Of a stretch of 64,000 nucleotides of DNA, positions 43,047 through 52,586 are shown piece by piece. The translations under genes were made by a program, and so were the position numbers. Every line of letters begins with the position of its first letter. Position 1 is the stretch's first letter. The stretch is from a virus: positions 28,241-92,240 of IMG/VR virus record IMGVR_UViG_3300025151_000001, one strand, 5' to 3'. The notes under the pieces are model-generated. The model ran no database searches. It saw nothing but the letters and a program-made list of their open reading frames with translations, and was not told the DNA's origin.

Positions 43047-43408
43047 AATTTTTCCTCCTTCTTTTTAGCGGGATAAACTAAATCTTCCAATTGGCGATAG
43101 AGTAACTCATACTCCTTCCGTAATTTGCTAGCCGTGGCGACAATATCAACGTTGCGCTCGTCCATAGACTTCATCTTCTTTGTGAGTTTTTTATCTGATT
43201 TGACGAGTTCCATTGTTTTTAAAAGGGTAATCAAATCGCCTAGTTTTGTGAAGTCTTGACCAAAAAATTCAGAAGGCTCTGCCGTTTGAAGAGTCTTCTT
43301 AAGTTTCTTTCTTTCCTTAGAATTAAGAGTATCTAAAAGTTTTTCAGGAGATTTTCTCTCTTCTTTTAGAATGAATTCTTTTCCGGTGTCATAGTAATCC
43401 CAAGTCAT
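43043..43408 (-). CDS. helical protein, start MTWDYY
   Basis: 121 aa, Lys and Glu rich, nearly all helical. The second ATG (43408) is chosen because GGAGGC abuts the first. The N terminus has MTW but not the full tag. Position between coiled-coil protein genes suggests an internal head protein. Unknown function. Confidence 0.55.
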   Translation of the reverse strand: MTWDYYDTGKEFILKEERKSPEKLLDTLNSKERKKLKKTLQTAEPSEFFGQDFTKLGDLITLLKTMELVKSDKKLTKKMKSMDERNVDIVATASKLRKEYELLYRQLEDLVYPAKKKEEKL

Positions 43409-43410
43409 AA

Positions 43411-45306
43411 TCATGCCTCCGGTCTTTTTGCGACTTCTTTTCTAATGAAGTCTAGAGTCTTTTCTAAAATTTTAATTTGTGTTTGAAGTTCTTCAGAAAT
43501 TTTCAATAAGAGTCTAGTATCTTCCACATCAAAGTCAGGGTCTTCAATTTTATCTTTAAGAAGTTCTTCTAGAAGTTCTTCCATCTTGTCCTCTTCTTTG
43601 AATTTTTCATCGGTTAGACTATCAACCACTTCAGAAACTTCTTCCTTTACCCTACTTAGTTGGGACTTTAAAGAATCTAAGAACTCAACAGTATATCCTT
43701 CGACAATTTCAGAAATTTCTTCAGTCATCCCTACTTTGAATTTTCTTCCTAATCCAGACAAGTCGTCAGATAATTTATCAATCAAATTAAAAATATCAGT
43801 CATTTTCATTTTTCGGTCTTCAACAATTTTATCTAATGTTGATTCATACTCTTCAACAACTTTAGCATATTGAGGGTCAGAAATTAAAAGATATCTAAGT
43901 TCATCATTTTGAGTAATGCTCTCGATTTCTCTATTCTTTTCTTTTAATTCTGATGAAGTAAAGGTATCTGGTCTAATATTTTCTCTTTGAAGATTTCTTT
44001 GGATTCTTTTTTTGTCTTCCTCAGAAAGTTCGGAACCTTCTTTACCCGCATATTTAATTTTAATTAGAATTTCAGATAATGCCTTACGCATTTCTTCTTT
44101 AACTTTCTCATATTCTTTACGCAATCTTTTGTCTGTGATTGGGTAAGAACCCGGATTAGATTCAGCAAGTGTCTTAATCTTAACAATAGAAGTTTGAAAC
44201 CTAGTGATGTTTCTAGAAATCCTTTTACTCCTCTCTCTTTCTTGGGCTAACCTTTGTTTTCCTCTTCCAGAAATTCCTTGAATATCAATCGGGATTTTAG
44301 TTTTTACACCGTAAGCCCTACTAGCAAATCTCGTTAATCTGAGAATAGCCTTTTCACTATCCTTTATTACAAATAAAATCTTTTTTATATTTTGAAAGTA
44401 TTCTTTATATCCTCTACTTTCTGGGGTAATTTCGTTTGGTCTTTTAACGAACCTTAGACCACCACTAGGGTCTAATGTGTAGTCAAAAATATCAGAGTTT
44501 TTATTTAATTGAGAATCATCGTTTTCCATTAGAATTTTAATTAACTCTAACTTCAGTAATGGTTGCCCCTCTAAGATTTTAATGAAAAGGTCTTGTTCTT
44601 CATCAGTTGATTGGTCATCAGAATCTAAGTTTTCAATTGACTTGGAAAGTTCCTCTGAAAGATTTAAAAGTTTTTCTGGAACTTCTTTAGCAATTTCTTC
44701 TGCTTCAAGTCTTTTAACTCCTCTTCGAGATGGTTGTTCAGAATAAAATGCAGCGAATTGCTCTCGAATATCTTTTAGAAGAGTGCTAGTGGTAATTCCC
44801 TTTGGAGAATCCGAGATTCCTTTTAAAATATTGACAAGTCTCGTTTCAGTCTCCTTAACTCTACCATACTTAGTTCTTAAAAAGTCCTTAAAGTCAGATG
44901 ATTTTTTAACCTCGTTTGACTCAAGAAGCCCTTCCAGATTTGGTTTTTTAACTTGTTCAGTAAGAGTATCAATCAATTTTCGCCTTTTCTCTTCTTCTCT
45001 TTTTTCCTTAGCAGTTTTCTTTTTCTTTTTGCCCTCTGGTTTAAGTGACCTAATTTGTTCAGCATCTGCTTCAGTATAAGTTCTTCTTTTTACGGGTGTT
45101 AGCCTATCATTCGGAAGGGGTCGTTTTTTATAAGAAGCATATACTTGTTCGCTAAATGCTCTTTGCTTTAAGAAACTATTTAATTCAGAAGCACTAGTAA
45201 ATTTTGTAATTTTTGAATAAAGTCTATCTCCAACTACAGTCTTAATTACATTTCCATGCGAGAGCATATCTGGCTCAACGTCTTCTTTAAGAAGGTTTTG
45301 CCACAT
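43411..45306 (-). CDS. large coiled-coil protein, tag-like start MWQNLLKE
   Basis: 631 aa, Lys/Glu/Leu-rich and almost wholly helical, with several long coiled-coil segments (around 95-130, 380-460 and 530-630). It opens with MWQNLLKEDVE, a near match to the tag shared by many small proteins here. A good RBS GAGGTGATTTTAA is present. It may be an internal or injected virion protein. No catalytic motif was found. Confidence 0.6.
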   Translation of the reverse strand: MWQNLLKEDVEPDMLSHGNVIKTVVGDRLYSKITKFTSASELNSFLKQRAFSEQVYASYKKRPLPNDRLTPVKRRTYTEADAEQIRSLKPEGKKKKKTAKEKREEEKRRKLIDTLTEQVKKPNLEGLLESNEVKKSSDFKDFLRTKYGRVKETETRLVNILKGISDSPKGITTSTLLKDIREQFAAFYSEQPSRRGVKRLEAEEIAKEVPEKLLNLSEELSKSIENLDSDDQSTDEEQDLFIKILEGQPLLKLELIKILMENDDSQLNKNSDIFDYTLDPSGGLRFVKRPNEITPESRGYKEYFQNIKKILFVIKDSEKAILRLTRFASRAYGVKTKIPIDIQGISGRGKQRLAQERERSKRISRNITRFQTSIVKIKTLAESNPGSYPITDKRLRKEYEKVKEEMRKALSEILIKIKYAGKEGSELSEEDKKRIQRNLQRENIRPDTFTSSELKEKNREIESITQNDELRYLLISDPQYAKVVEEYESTLDKIVEDRKMKMTDIFNLIDKLSDDLSGLGRKFKVGMTEEISEIVEGYTVEFLDSLKSQLSRVKEEVSEVVDSLTDEKFKEEDKMEELLEELLKDKIEDPDFDVEDTRLLLKISEELQTQIKILEKTLDFIRKEVAKRPEA

Positions 45307-45317
45307 TTAAAATCACC

Positions 45318-45542
45318 TCAGAAGGGAATGTTTTCTTTTCGTCCACGACGACGTGGAGGAAGACTAACTACATCAGGAATATCCCTTGAAGTAGGAATAG
45401 ACTTGTGTGTTGTGTCAGTAGGTAAGCCAACAGAAAAATCCCGATTAGGAGTAATTTTTCTATCTGCGTTTGCATTCTGCGCTTTTACTTTTGCCAACTC
45501 CTTTCGGAGAGCAATTTCTTTTTGTCTTAAATCTTCGGTCAT
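45318..45542 (-). CDS. small basic protein, 74 aa
   Basis: The first 25 residues are a helix (EIALRKELAKVKAQNA), followed by a Pro/Arg-rich tail with PPRRRGRKENIPF. GGTGATTAA lies before the ATG. It lies between portal-side genes. No family recognised. Confidence 0.55.
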   Translation of the reverse strand: MTEDLRQKEIALRKELAKVKAQNANADRKITPNRDFSVGLPTDTTHKSIPTSRDIPDVVSLPPRRRGRKENIPF

Positions 45543-45556
45543 TTAATCACCTTATT

Positions 45557-45850
45557 CTAAAGTCTATCAATCACTTCTTTAGAAAATTCTTCATAATCGT
45601 CTTCCGTGTAATCTGTAAGCAAAAGGATGTTAGGTTCCCCATTTTTAGTTGTTAGATTATATTTTTTAGCAATATCTAAAAGAATTTCATATTCTTTTTG
45701 ATAGTTATACGGCTTTTCAAAGAAATAAAAGATGCTTTCTCTTCCTGCACCTCCAATAATCTGATAATTTTCTAAAGTCTTTCCTAGAGCAATAAGAATA
45801 TCAGGAGTTCCCGGTAATCTTTCTGCCTTTCTTAATTCATTCTTCCACAT
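45557..45850 (-). CDS. small protein with tag-like start MWKNELRK
   Basis: 97 aa, mixed alpha-beta. The ATG at 45850 overlaps the portal stop (TGATG). N-terminal MWKNELRKAE is a looser relative of the W tag. The rest has YQIIGGAGRESIFYFFEKP and NILLLTDYTEDDYEEF. The function is not known. Confidence 0.55.
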   Translation of the reverse strand: MWKNELRKAERLPGTPDILIALGKTLENYQIIGGAGRESIFYFFEKPYNYQKEYEILLDIAKKYNLTTKNGEPNILLLTDYTEDDYEEFSKEVIDRL

Positions 45851-47496
45851 CAAGGAATCCTCCTTTCACTTCTTCTATCAACGTTTTGATTACCCGCATC
45901 TTCAGGTAATCCGGTGAATCTCTTATCCGGTCCCACGCTTTGCCGTGCTTTATTTCTTGTGGCCGGTGGGTTCTCTTGGGGCGTAGGACTTCCACCCTGT
46001 AACGCTTGGCGTTGCATTTCATCGAGGTCACGTTGGTCAACGTTTGAACCTGCTAATGGGTCAACCTTAGCACCTTCTTCACCTTCAGGTTGTTCTTCAG
46101 GTTTTGGTTCAGGCGGAGGTTTCTTGAAAGTAAATTGTCCGTCTTCATCCATATCAACCTCAAAGCCAATATTTTTCATAGAAGCAGCAAGGCTAATTTC
46201 TAATTCACGCTTCCTAAGAACAGCAATTTCATCTTCTTCTTCGGATGGTGGAAGTTTAAGTTTCCAATCTGTGATACCGAATTGTTTAGTTAAGTATGGG
46301 AAAACGTAATTGTTATACACATTCTGAGCCATTTGGACCGCACGATTCGTAACAAGGATTTGCATACCTTCATTGTTAAGACCACCGCTTGTTGTGTTAT
46401 CAGCCATAAAGACTTTGCTTACACCATAGAAAGCAGAAATTCTGTCGCGTAAGTCATCCTTTACTGCGACATAATCCATCTCTTTTAGGCTGTCCATAAA
46501 CTTAATCCATTCAATAGCACCTTTGCCGTTCTCGGCTTCAATACCCATTACAGGAATAAAATGGGGGTCAGCCTCCATCTTCTCTTTAACGGAACGCCAG
46601 AAAGAACGCATGGATTCCATGTTTCTAGTTTGAACTGCAAGAAGACCACGGGGCATTCTACTCTTAGTGTAAGATTGATTTACATAATTCTCCATTGCAA
46701 TTAGAGTCATGATTAAATTATAAAGAGTAAGAATAGGAGAAGTCCCATATAAACGAGAAGGGCTATATTTACTAAAGTGAAGAATTTCTCCTTCAATGAA
46801 ATATTGGTCTTCTCCATGAGCGCGATTCACGAAATGAACAGGAAGAAGATTACCACCACAACTTTCACAAGTTTCATGCGGTTCAGAGACTAATACTGAA
46901 CGATGATTAATACAAGTAAAGCCTTTGGTTCCTCTAACTCCATCCTCATCCGAGTAAATATTCATAGTTACAGGGTCGCCCCGATACATTTCTTTGATAC
47001 GATGCATTCTAATTTTACCGTTCCCATCAATAAAATATTCTTTAACAAGAACAATGTATGCATCATCCATAATGTTGAGGTCGTCTTCTAATTCTTTAAG
47101 AACATCAATGAATAATTGTTCTGACTTATTAACATATCCTTCAATAAAGTTTTCAGCGTAAATTAGTTGTTTAGGATTAGGTTTTTTTAATTCTGTTGAA
47201 CCACACCTAGCACACTCATCAACCGGCTTATCGTGTTCTTTTCCACAACTTTCGCATCTTGCTTCAAATGCCTTTTCCCAATGATAGCCTCGTCTAAACG
47301 TTTCCTGTTTTAATTGCGTAGTGCAAGTTCTAGCGATAACAGATTGCTGATGCAGAGAATAAATGATTGGAGAAGTTACCATGTGCTGATAACTTCTTTC
47401 TTGGATGCCCATATTGAAAACTTGCCTATCGGCAGGTTTCGGAGTTTGCCTCCTAAAGAGGTTAGTGATGGAGAAGCGTCTTGGTCCTTCAGCCAT
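45850..47496 (-). CDS. portal protein with zinc-ribbon insertions
   Basis: 548 aa from ATG 47496, which has GGAGG (47505-47509) upstream. The clip and stem pattern, an end with VLRKRELEISLAASMKNIGFEVD, and a Pro/Glu/Gln-rich tail match HK97/SPP1-type portals, which form the DNA channel at one capsid vertex. Two Cys sets (CESC with CARC, and CINH with CESCGG) lie in the first 230 residues and would bind zinc, which is unusual. It lies after the large terminase and LAGLIDADG genes. Confidence 0.8.
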   Translation of the reverse strand: MAEGPRRFSITNLFRRQTPKPADRQVFNMGIQERSYQHMVTSPIIYSLHQQSVIARTCTTQLKQETFRRGYHWEKAFEARCESCGKEHDKPVDECARCGSTELKKPNPKQLIYAENFIEGYVNKSEQLFIDVLKELEDDLNIMDDAYIVLVKEYFIDGNGKIRMHRIKEMYRGDPVTMNIYSDEDGVRGTKGFTCINHRSVLVSEPHETCESCGGNLLPVHFVNRAHGEDQYFIEGEILHFSKYSPSRLYGTSPILTLYNLIMTLIAMENYVNQSYTKSRMPRGLLAVQTRNMESMRSFWRSVKEKMEADPHFIPVMGIEAENGKGAIEWIKFMDSLKEMDYVAVKDDLRDRISAFYGVSKVFMADNTTSGGLNNEGMQILVTNRAVQMAQNVYNNYVFPYLTKQFGITDWKLKLPPSEEEDEIAVLRKRELEISLAASMKNIGFEVDMDEDGQFTFKKPPPEPKPEEQPEGEEGAKVDPLAGSNVDQRDLDEMQRQALQGGSPTPQENPPATRNKARQSVGPDKRFTGLPEDAGNQNVDRRSERRIP

Positions 47497-47668
47497 GCTT
47501 AACGCCTCCGTCCGTCGCTTGTTCGTCATCATTCAAGAGGGTGTCGGCATCCATTGGCTGAGGCATACCTGCTTTTACCCAACAATCATAACAAAAGCCA
47601 AAAGGAGCCTCTGTTGAACCAAAATATTCAGGGTCATAACAACAACTATAATATTTCCAATCAGGCAT
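47489..47668 (-). CDS. small Cys-rich protein, 59 aa
   Basis: Starts MPDWKYYSCCYDPEYFG and carries a later CYDCW pair; the Cys residues could bind a metal. The ATG at 47668 follows GAGGGC; an upstream start at 47698 would overlap the previous gene more. It overlaps portal start by eight bases, so it is coupled with portal synthesis. Confidence 0.55.
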   Translation of the reverse strand: MPDWKYYSCCYDPEYFGSTEAPFGFCYDCWVKAGMPQPMDADTLLNDDEQATDGGVKHG

Positions 47669-49253
47669 AAGCAGCCCTCTTTTGTAGTTTATTTTCAACT
47701 GTATTTTCTTCTGACTTTTTAAATCCTTTTAACTGATTTTTATACTTTTTTAGAAGTTTAGAAATGATTGAGGTAGCACTTTCAAAATTAAGCCTATCGT
47801 TAATTTTAGATTGGAATTCCTTAACTGCTTCATCTGGTAAATTTCTCAGTTTAGGATAACTTCTTTCAAGGCCTGCTCTATCAAATTTAATGATGGTTCC
47901 AATTCCTTCTAATTCATCCATTGCAGACATTTTGCAGTTATCTCTATACTTTTGAATATCGTCTTTATAGATGCCTTCTTTTTCAAAATCAAAACCAACG
48001 TGGTCTTTGTGGTTTTCCCATTTCATAAGTTTGAAAATTTCACCACATCGTTGCTTATACCAATCTTGTTTCTTAAATGATTTTTTCATTCGGACTAATT
48101 CTAGAAGTAATTCTGCATTTCCTTTCTTTAATCGGAAGTGAGGAAGACATTTGGTGAGAAGATTATGCACATCATCCTGTGAATAAAAGTTTAGGCGATT
48201 AACAGGACGGGTATCTTGTGGTGACTTTTGGTCAAGATGAAGACGACCGAAACCAATGCTTTTATGCATTTCTTCCATGAAAGCCTTCCCTCTTTCGCCC
48301 GTTGCAACTAAACCGACCCTAGGGTTAAAACTCCTATCCATTGTAATGTAACCATCTGAATCAATAAATGCAGCAGTATAAGCCCAAATATTTTTCTTAA
48401 TCTCTGAAGAGAATTTATAATAAGAACCACTTGTGTTAACGATATCTAATTTTTTAACTAGTTGAGAAATAGATGCAGGACTTGAAGATTTATATAAAAT
48501 AGTAGGCATTCTATCATGAATCTGCTTTGCTCCAATACCGGGTTCATCACAAACTGATTTCAAGATAAAATCTTCAATCCTCTCTTTCTTCGACTTAGTA
48601 ATAGATTGATTTGAAATTTTAGCAAGGGAGTTTCGAAATTGCTTTTTAGCAGAATTCATTTCTTTTTGGAGAATAGCAAATTCTTTTCCTAAATTTACTT
48701 CTCTTTGATTTAGGTCAGCCTCCCAATATTTACACAAAGAATCGACAACTTCTCTTCGAATATCTTTATTTTTCATCTTATGGAGTTTATGTAAATCTTT
48801 TTCATTAAATCTCATTTTAAGAAGAGTAGATTTGTATGGCCTAACCCAATGAATAAAATTAATTGACTTATCAATATGGTCAGAATAAGCATCAATAAGA
48901 GTATCAATAGATTTAGACATACGTTCTCTATCATCGCCCTTTAACTTTCGCCTAGCCTTACGCAATTTTCTAATCAAGTCTGGAACAGTTTCTTCTTTAA
49001 CAATATACTCCTTTGGAAAAGAATCTAAGTGCTTTCTTGCTTGGGAAGCATTAATTTTTAAATCATTGGATAGTTTGGTAATTTCTTCTAGTTCTGAAAA
49101 AACTGCTCCCGTATCAAGTGATGCTCTAATTTCAGTAAAGTCTACACCTAAGGCTCTTTCTGCCTCATCTTTAACTTGTTCTTCTTCTTCATCTAATTCT
49201 GCTAGACGCTCCATTCGGCTCGCCGCTTCTCTATATTCTTCAGGAGTAGGCAC
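47661..49253 (-). CDS. coiled-coil protein with LAGLIDADG endonuclease domain
   Basis: 530 aa with GTG start. Residues 1-240 are helical and charged. About 240-300 looks like a winged-helix part (IGAKQIHDRMPTILY). From about 300 comes YTAAFIDSDGYITM, a LAGLIDADG active-site helix with Asp residues, followed by a typical alpha-beta half-domain (GFGRLHLDQKS, VNRLNFYSQDDVHNLL). One such motif is seen, so it would act as a dimer. It sits between large terminase and portal as a free-standing gene, either a homing endonuclease or a domesticated packaging protein. Confidence 0.7.
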   Translation of the reverse strand: MPTPEEYREAASRMERLAELDEEEEQVKDEAERALGVDFTEIRASLDTGAVFSELEEITKLSNDLKINASQARKHLDSFPKEYIVKEETVPDLIRKLRKARRKLKGDDRERMSKSIDTLIDAYSDHIDKSINFIHWVRPYKSTLLKMRFNEKDLHKLHKMKNKDIRREVVDSLCKYWEADLNQREVNLGKEFAILQKEMNSAKKQFRNSLAKISNQSITKSKKERIEDFILKSVCDEPGIGAKQIHDRMPTILYKSSSPASISQLVKKLDIVNTSGSYYKFSSEIKKNIWAYTAAFIDSDGYITMDRSFNPRVGLVATGERGKAFMEEMHKSIGFGRLHLDQKSPQDTRPVNRLNFYSQDDVHNLLTKCLPHFRLKKGNAELLLELVRMKKSFKKQDWYKQRCGEIFKLMKWENHKDHVGFDFEKEGIYKDDIQKYRDNCKMSAMDELEGIGTIIKFDRAGLERSYPKLRNLPDEAVKEFQSKINDRLNFESATSIISKLLKKYKNQLKGFKKSEENTVENKLQKRAAYA

Positions 49254-49262
49254 ATAATCACC

Positions 49263-50690
49263 TCAAAAGTTCAGGCCCATGAAGCCGCGCTGCGGTCGGG
49301 AAGTGGTTGGGTTCCCACCGAACAGGTCCAAGTCGTCAAGCAGAATAAACGCTTCTGAAGCCTGATAGGTGGCTGCATTTGCTAAGGCGAGACTCATAAC
49401 CATGTCGTCATGTGCGCCGATTCCCTCAAACTTTCCATTGTCTGTAATTGCGAACATAGACATTTCTTCTACTAATGTTGAAGTAACTCTCCTACTTTCT
49501 TCATTGCCATAAGGGAACTGAATTTTCTTATTCTCAAGAGACATTTGAAGATTGAGAATAATCTCCTGCTTCTTCCGACGAGTCGTGTTGAAATCATGAA
49601 CGTTAATGTCCGCGACTTGGCGTAACTCTTGTGTGAAAGACTTTGCGAATGTATTTGTTTCAAACAAAACAACTTCAGGACGGAACATTGAGTTAATCAG
49701 TTTAACTTTCTGAATGTTGTCTCGGAATTGAACGTTCTTTGCTCGGTCAATATAGACCAAACGTTTGTTCTCATCCTCATCCATTTCGAGAACCGTGATT
49801 ACGTTATAGTCACCATCAGTTGAAATAGCAGGGTCCACACCAACGAAATATTTGTGACCTTCTCTTCGCATTGGCTTTAGAACGAGGTCTTTATTCTTAG
49901 CAGCATCTAAGTATTCTGGATTGAACAAACTCATACCTGTTGAAATAGGAACACACATATATTCTCTTGTGAACTTAAGAGTTCCAATTTCAGCCTTACG
50001 AGACATAAGAGCATCGTAGTTCCAACGCTCGGGCCATAGGGGTTCATTTAATGAATCTAAACAGGGATAAGTTCTAACCGTGTAGGCTTCGTTTTCTGCT
50101 AACTGTTGGTAAATATCTGTATAACTGAAAGGTGTTCCAATAACGCGAAGTGATGCGGTGTGGTGAAGTGTAGGAATCATGTCTCCATAAAACCAATCAG
50201 TAACCTTTTGAATAGCGGTCATGCTAAATTCTTTCAAAGGGTCGTCAATTACAATCTCTTGTGGGTGAAGACCACGAATCTGAGAACCGACAGAACGCTC
50301 AAGGATTTGGTTTCCATTCGTAAGAGTAATGTTTCCAATCGCCCAACCGCGTGCAGGTTTATATTTCTTGAGATATGGATGGGCGAATAATTTATCAATG
50401 TCTCTCATGTGAACCATTGTCTGTTTTTGGTTAGATGAAATATAAAGCATTTGATAAGGTGGCTCTTGGAAAACTAAATTCCAAACGACCCAACTGTGCA
50501 TAAATACAGACTTACCGTGGTCACGGGAACAGATGATAACAGTTCTTTGAGTGCTATTCATCAGTTCGTGCCATTCTTGAATATAAGATGGAAAGTCAAA
50601 ACCTAAAACTTGCTGAAAGAAATATGGAAAAGAAGTGGCGGACAACTTCATGTCCATTGCTTCTTGCAAGTCTAAAGGTGCGGACTCCAT
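49263..50690 (-). CDS. terL: terminase large subunit
   Basis: 475 aa from the ATG at 50690, which has GGAGG five bases upstream. The ATPase domain has SRDHGKS (55-61) and Walker B EIVIDD (145-150). The nuclease domain has D286 (FVGVDPAIS), E344 (VLFETNT) and D428-D429 (AHDDM), as in T4 gp17-type packaging motors. It pumps DNA into the prohead and cuts the concatemer. It is directly upstream of the LAGLIDADG gene and portal, as expected. Confidence 0.93.
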   Translation of the reverse strand: MESAPLDLQEAMDMKLSATSFPYFFQQVLGFDFPSYIQEWHELMNSTQRTVIICSRDHGKSVFMHSWVVWNLVFQEPPYQMLYISSNQKQTMVHMRDIDKLFAHPYLKKYKPARGWAIGNITLTNGNQILERSVGSQIRGLHPQEIVIDDPLKEFSMTAIQKVTDWFYGDMIPTLHHTASLRVIGTPFSYTDIYQQLAENEAYTVRTYPCLDSLNEPLWPERWNYDALMSRKAEIGTLKFTREYMCVPISTGMSLFNPEYLDAAKNKDLVLKPMRREGHKYFVGVDPAISTDGDYNVITVLEMDEDENKRLVYIDRAKNVQFRDNIQKVKLINSMFRPEVVLFETNTFAKSFTQELRQVADINVHDFNTTRRKKQEIILNLQMSLENKKIQFPYGNEESRRVTSTLVEEMSMFAITDNGKFEGIGAHDDMVMSLALANAATYQASEAFILLDDLDLFGGNPTTSRPQRGFMGLNF

Positions 50691-51205
50691 CATTTCCTCC
50701 CCCTTAAAACATAAAACCACTTTGAAATTGGTAAGCCTTTGACTCCCCATGTAGCGCCTTTAGGGTGATTACTGTAATAATTTCTAAAACCTTCAACGGT
50801 TGAATTATTTCCATAACTTCCCAACTGTTCATCAGTAGGGGCCATCGTCCATCCTTTACCTTCATTAATTCGAATCCAATCCTTATTAGACATAGTGCTA
50901 CTACTAAATCCAGCAAAATAAGGTTTTGGTAATGTATTATCTGCTTTTTCTGTTAATTTTTTATAAAATCCTTTTCCTTGATATTTTGGAGAAACGAAAG
51001 TTCCACCTCTTAAAGTAATGCCTTCTTTTTTAGAATACCCAGCAGCACCAACAATGTTGTCATCATCAAATAAAACTAAATAGTTGGTGATAGGATAAAA
51101 AGAATCAAGAGGAGAATTTTTCGAACGATTGCTCGGTAGGGTTCCTCCTTCTGTTTTTTTCCAAAGAGAAACTAATTCCTCTTTAGGCATATCTTTGAAT
51201 TCCAT
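50690..51205 (-). CDS. GNAT-type N-acetyltransferase
   Basis: 171 aa. Motif A with GTFVSPKYQGKGFYKKL holds the QxxGxG acetyl-CoA loop, after the YLVLFDDDNIVGAAGY strands typical of GNAT folds. Position between small tagged proteins and terminase is common for viral GNAT proteins, which may acetylate host proteins, toxins or small molecules. The substrate is unknown. It overlaps the terminase start (TGATG). Confidence 0.75.
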   Translation of the reverse strand: MEFKDMPKEELVSLWKKTEGGTLPSNRSKNSPLDSFYPITNYLVLFDDDNIVGAAGYSKKEGITLRGGTFVSPKYQGKGFYKKLTEKADNTLPKPYFAGFSSSTMSNKDWIRINEGKGWTMAPTDEQLGSYGNNSTVEGFRNYYSNHPKGATWGVKGLPISKWFYVLRGRK

Positions 51206-51209
51206 ATTA

Positions 51210-51449
51210 TCACTCGTATTCTTTGATTAGACCTTTAATTTCTTCTGATACTTTCCTGAGTCTCTGAGCCAAACTTTTGTATCTTGAAGCCCTGCTTTTA
51301 TCCTTTAAAGCATACTCTTCCAAGATAGGAACAAACCTGTTAATTGCCCCATGTAATGATGGAGAGGCACTAAATTTTTGCCTAAGTTCTCTAGAAATTT
51401 GTTCAGGAGGATGCTGAACAGGATATTTCCTATCGTAGTATTCAGCCAA
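51210..51449 (-). CDS. small helical protein, 79 aa
   Basis: No ATG; a TTG at 51449 follows AAGGTGATTAAT, whereas the GTG at 51458 lies within that site. The chain is helical and basic, with HPPEQISRELRQKFSASPSLHGAI like small phage proteins of unknown role. It forms part of the small-protein cluster before the terminase gene. Confidence 0.5.
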   Translation of the reverse strand: MAEYYDRKYPVQHPPEQISRELRQKFSASPSLHGAINRFVPILEEYALKDKSRASRYKSLAQRLRKVSEEIKGLIKEYE

Positions 51450-51454
51450 ATTAA

Positions 51455-51742
51455 TCACCTTCTTGATTTATTACCGTGACATTTCCATTTCTTACGACTT
51501 AGATTATTTGGACTATTGGGGTCACTTCTCCAATTGCCCTTGATTTTATTAGACCTAGCACAGTAAGCGTCCCCCTTAGAAGTTCCGGGTCTGATTCTAT
51601 CTTTTCCATCTTTGGCTTTTCCTGCTTGACCATACCTAACAGTTTTTTTTCTTCCGGTTTTTTTATTCGTGACTACTTTCTTAAAACGTCTTTTAAATTT
51701 TAAGACGTCCTCCTTTTCTTTGAGAATATCTTTCCAATCCAT
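51455..51742 (-). CDS. tagged small basic protein (MDWKDILK)
   Basis: 95 aa, strongly basic. The N-terminal tag is MDWKDILKEK. The C-terminal half, with RIRPGTSKGDAYCARS and NSPNNLSRKKWKC, is a recurring small domain in virus genomes. AGGAG lies before the start. It may bind DNA in the head. The tag links it to the targeting hypothesis. Confidence 0.68.
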   Translation of the reverse strand: MDWKDILKEKEDVLKFKRRFKKVVTNKKTGRKKTVRYGQAGKAKDGKDRIRPGTSKGDAYCARSNKIKGNWRSDPNSPNNLSRKKWKCHGNKSRR

Positions 51743-51743
51743 T

Positions 51744-52190
51744 TCAATTTCTCCTATTTTTTGGACGGATATACTCATCTAAGAATGAAGCAGGATTTTC
51801 ATCTGAAAATAAATCTGAAACAGAACGTGCATCATCTTGTTTCCCTTCATTTTTGCATTTTTCGAAGTCTTCTAATATTTTTTTAGCAGACGGAACATAC
51901 CAACTTGGTAATTTACTTTCGCCTCTTGGTGGGTTTTTTGCACTTTCGATTCTTTCTTTAAGTAATTGAATAATATAATCGCATGTTTCTTCTACATCAT
52001 ATTCTAAAATATTTTCCGCATTTTGTCTCATATATTCCGCATTTGGTTTTAGATAAGGAAATTCATCCGACATACTTTCATAGTAATCTGCTAATTTATG
52101 GTCAAGCATAGCAAAATCAGATACTAAATTGGTGCAACAAAGTTTTTTTGCATCCACTTTAACATTTTTAAGAATAGTCTTCCAATTCAT
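51744..52190 (-). CDS. tagged protein (MNWKTILK)
   Basis: 148 aa with a W tag at the start, then a helical body with two adjacent Cys (KLCCTN) and one further on (ETCDY). ATG 52190 follows AAGGTGATTGAA. No family recognised. Close neighbour of other tagged genes in a tight run. Confidence 0.6.
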   Translation of the reverse strand: MNWKTILKNVKVDAKKLCCTNLVSDFAMLDHKLADYYESMSDEFPYLKPNAEYMRQNAENILEYDVEETCDYIIQLLKERIESAKNPPRGESKLPSWYVPSAKKILEDFEKCKNEGKQDDARSVSDLFSDENPASFLDEYIRPKNRRN

Positions 52191-52191
52191 T

Positions 52192-52581
52192 TCAATCACC
52201 TTTCATTTGGTTTTTCTTGGACTTTTCATCATCCTTAATAGGACCACCTGCGGCCCAAGTATAACAAGTCCTATCCTTATGACATTTAAAGTCGTGCATC
52301 CAACAATATCCCAATTTGCCCTCTAATGGCATACATTCTTTCATTCTTGGGCTAACGTCAAAAGCAACACAGTTTGAACAATTGGTTTTCTTAGCAGCCT
52401 CAACATCGGTATTCCAATGTTCTGCAATTTTTTCCCAATAGTCACCGGGTTTTTCAATAGTCAAGGGACCATACTGAATATGCTTTGCTTTGATAGCAGC
52501 ATCTCTGTTCTTAGTGTTTAACTTCAAGTCTTTGGTTGCCCGTGGGCAAGCCAACTGTTTTAGAATGACTTCCCAACTCAT
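52192..52581 (-). CDS. tagged Cys-rich protein (MSWEVILK)
   Basis: 129 aa. After the tag MSWEVILKQ it holds a cluster of Cys and His (NCSNCVAFDVSPRMKEC, then GYCWMHDFKCHKDRTC) that should bind zinc or another metal, and a GGPI motif. Similar Cys patterns occur in small proteins of marine phages, of unknown role. The start at 52581 is preferred over an upstream ATG because the tag aligns there. Confidence 0.68.
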   Translation of the reverse strand: MSWEVILKQLACPRATKDLKLNTKNRDAAIKAKHIQYGPLTIEKPGDYWEKIAEHWNTDVEAAKKTNCSNCVAFDVSPRMKECMPLEGKLGYCWMHDFKCHKDRTCYTWAAGGPIKDDEKSKKNQMKGD

Positions 52582-52586
52582 TATAA

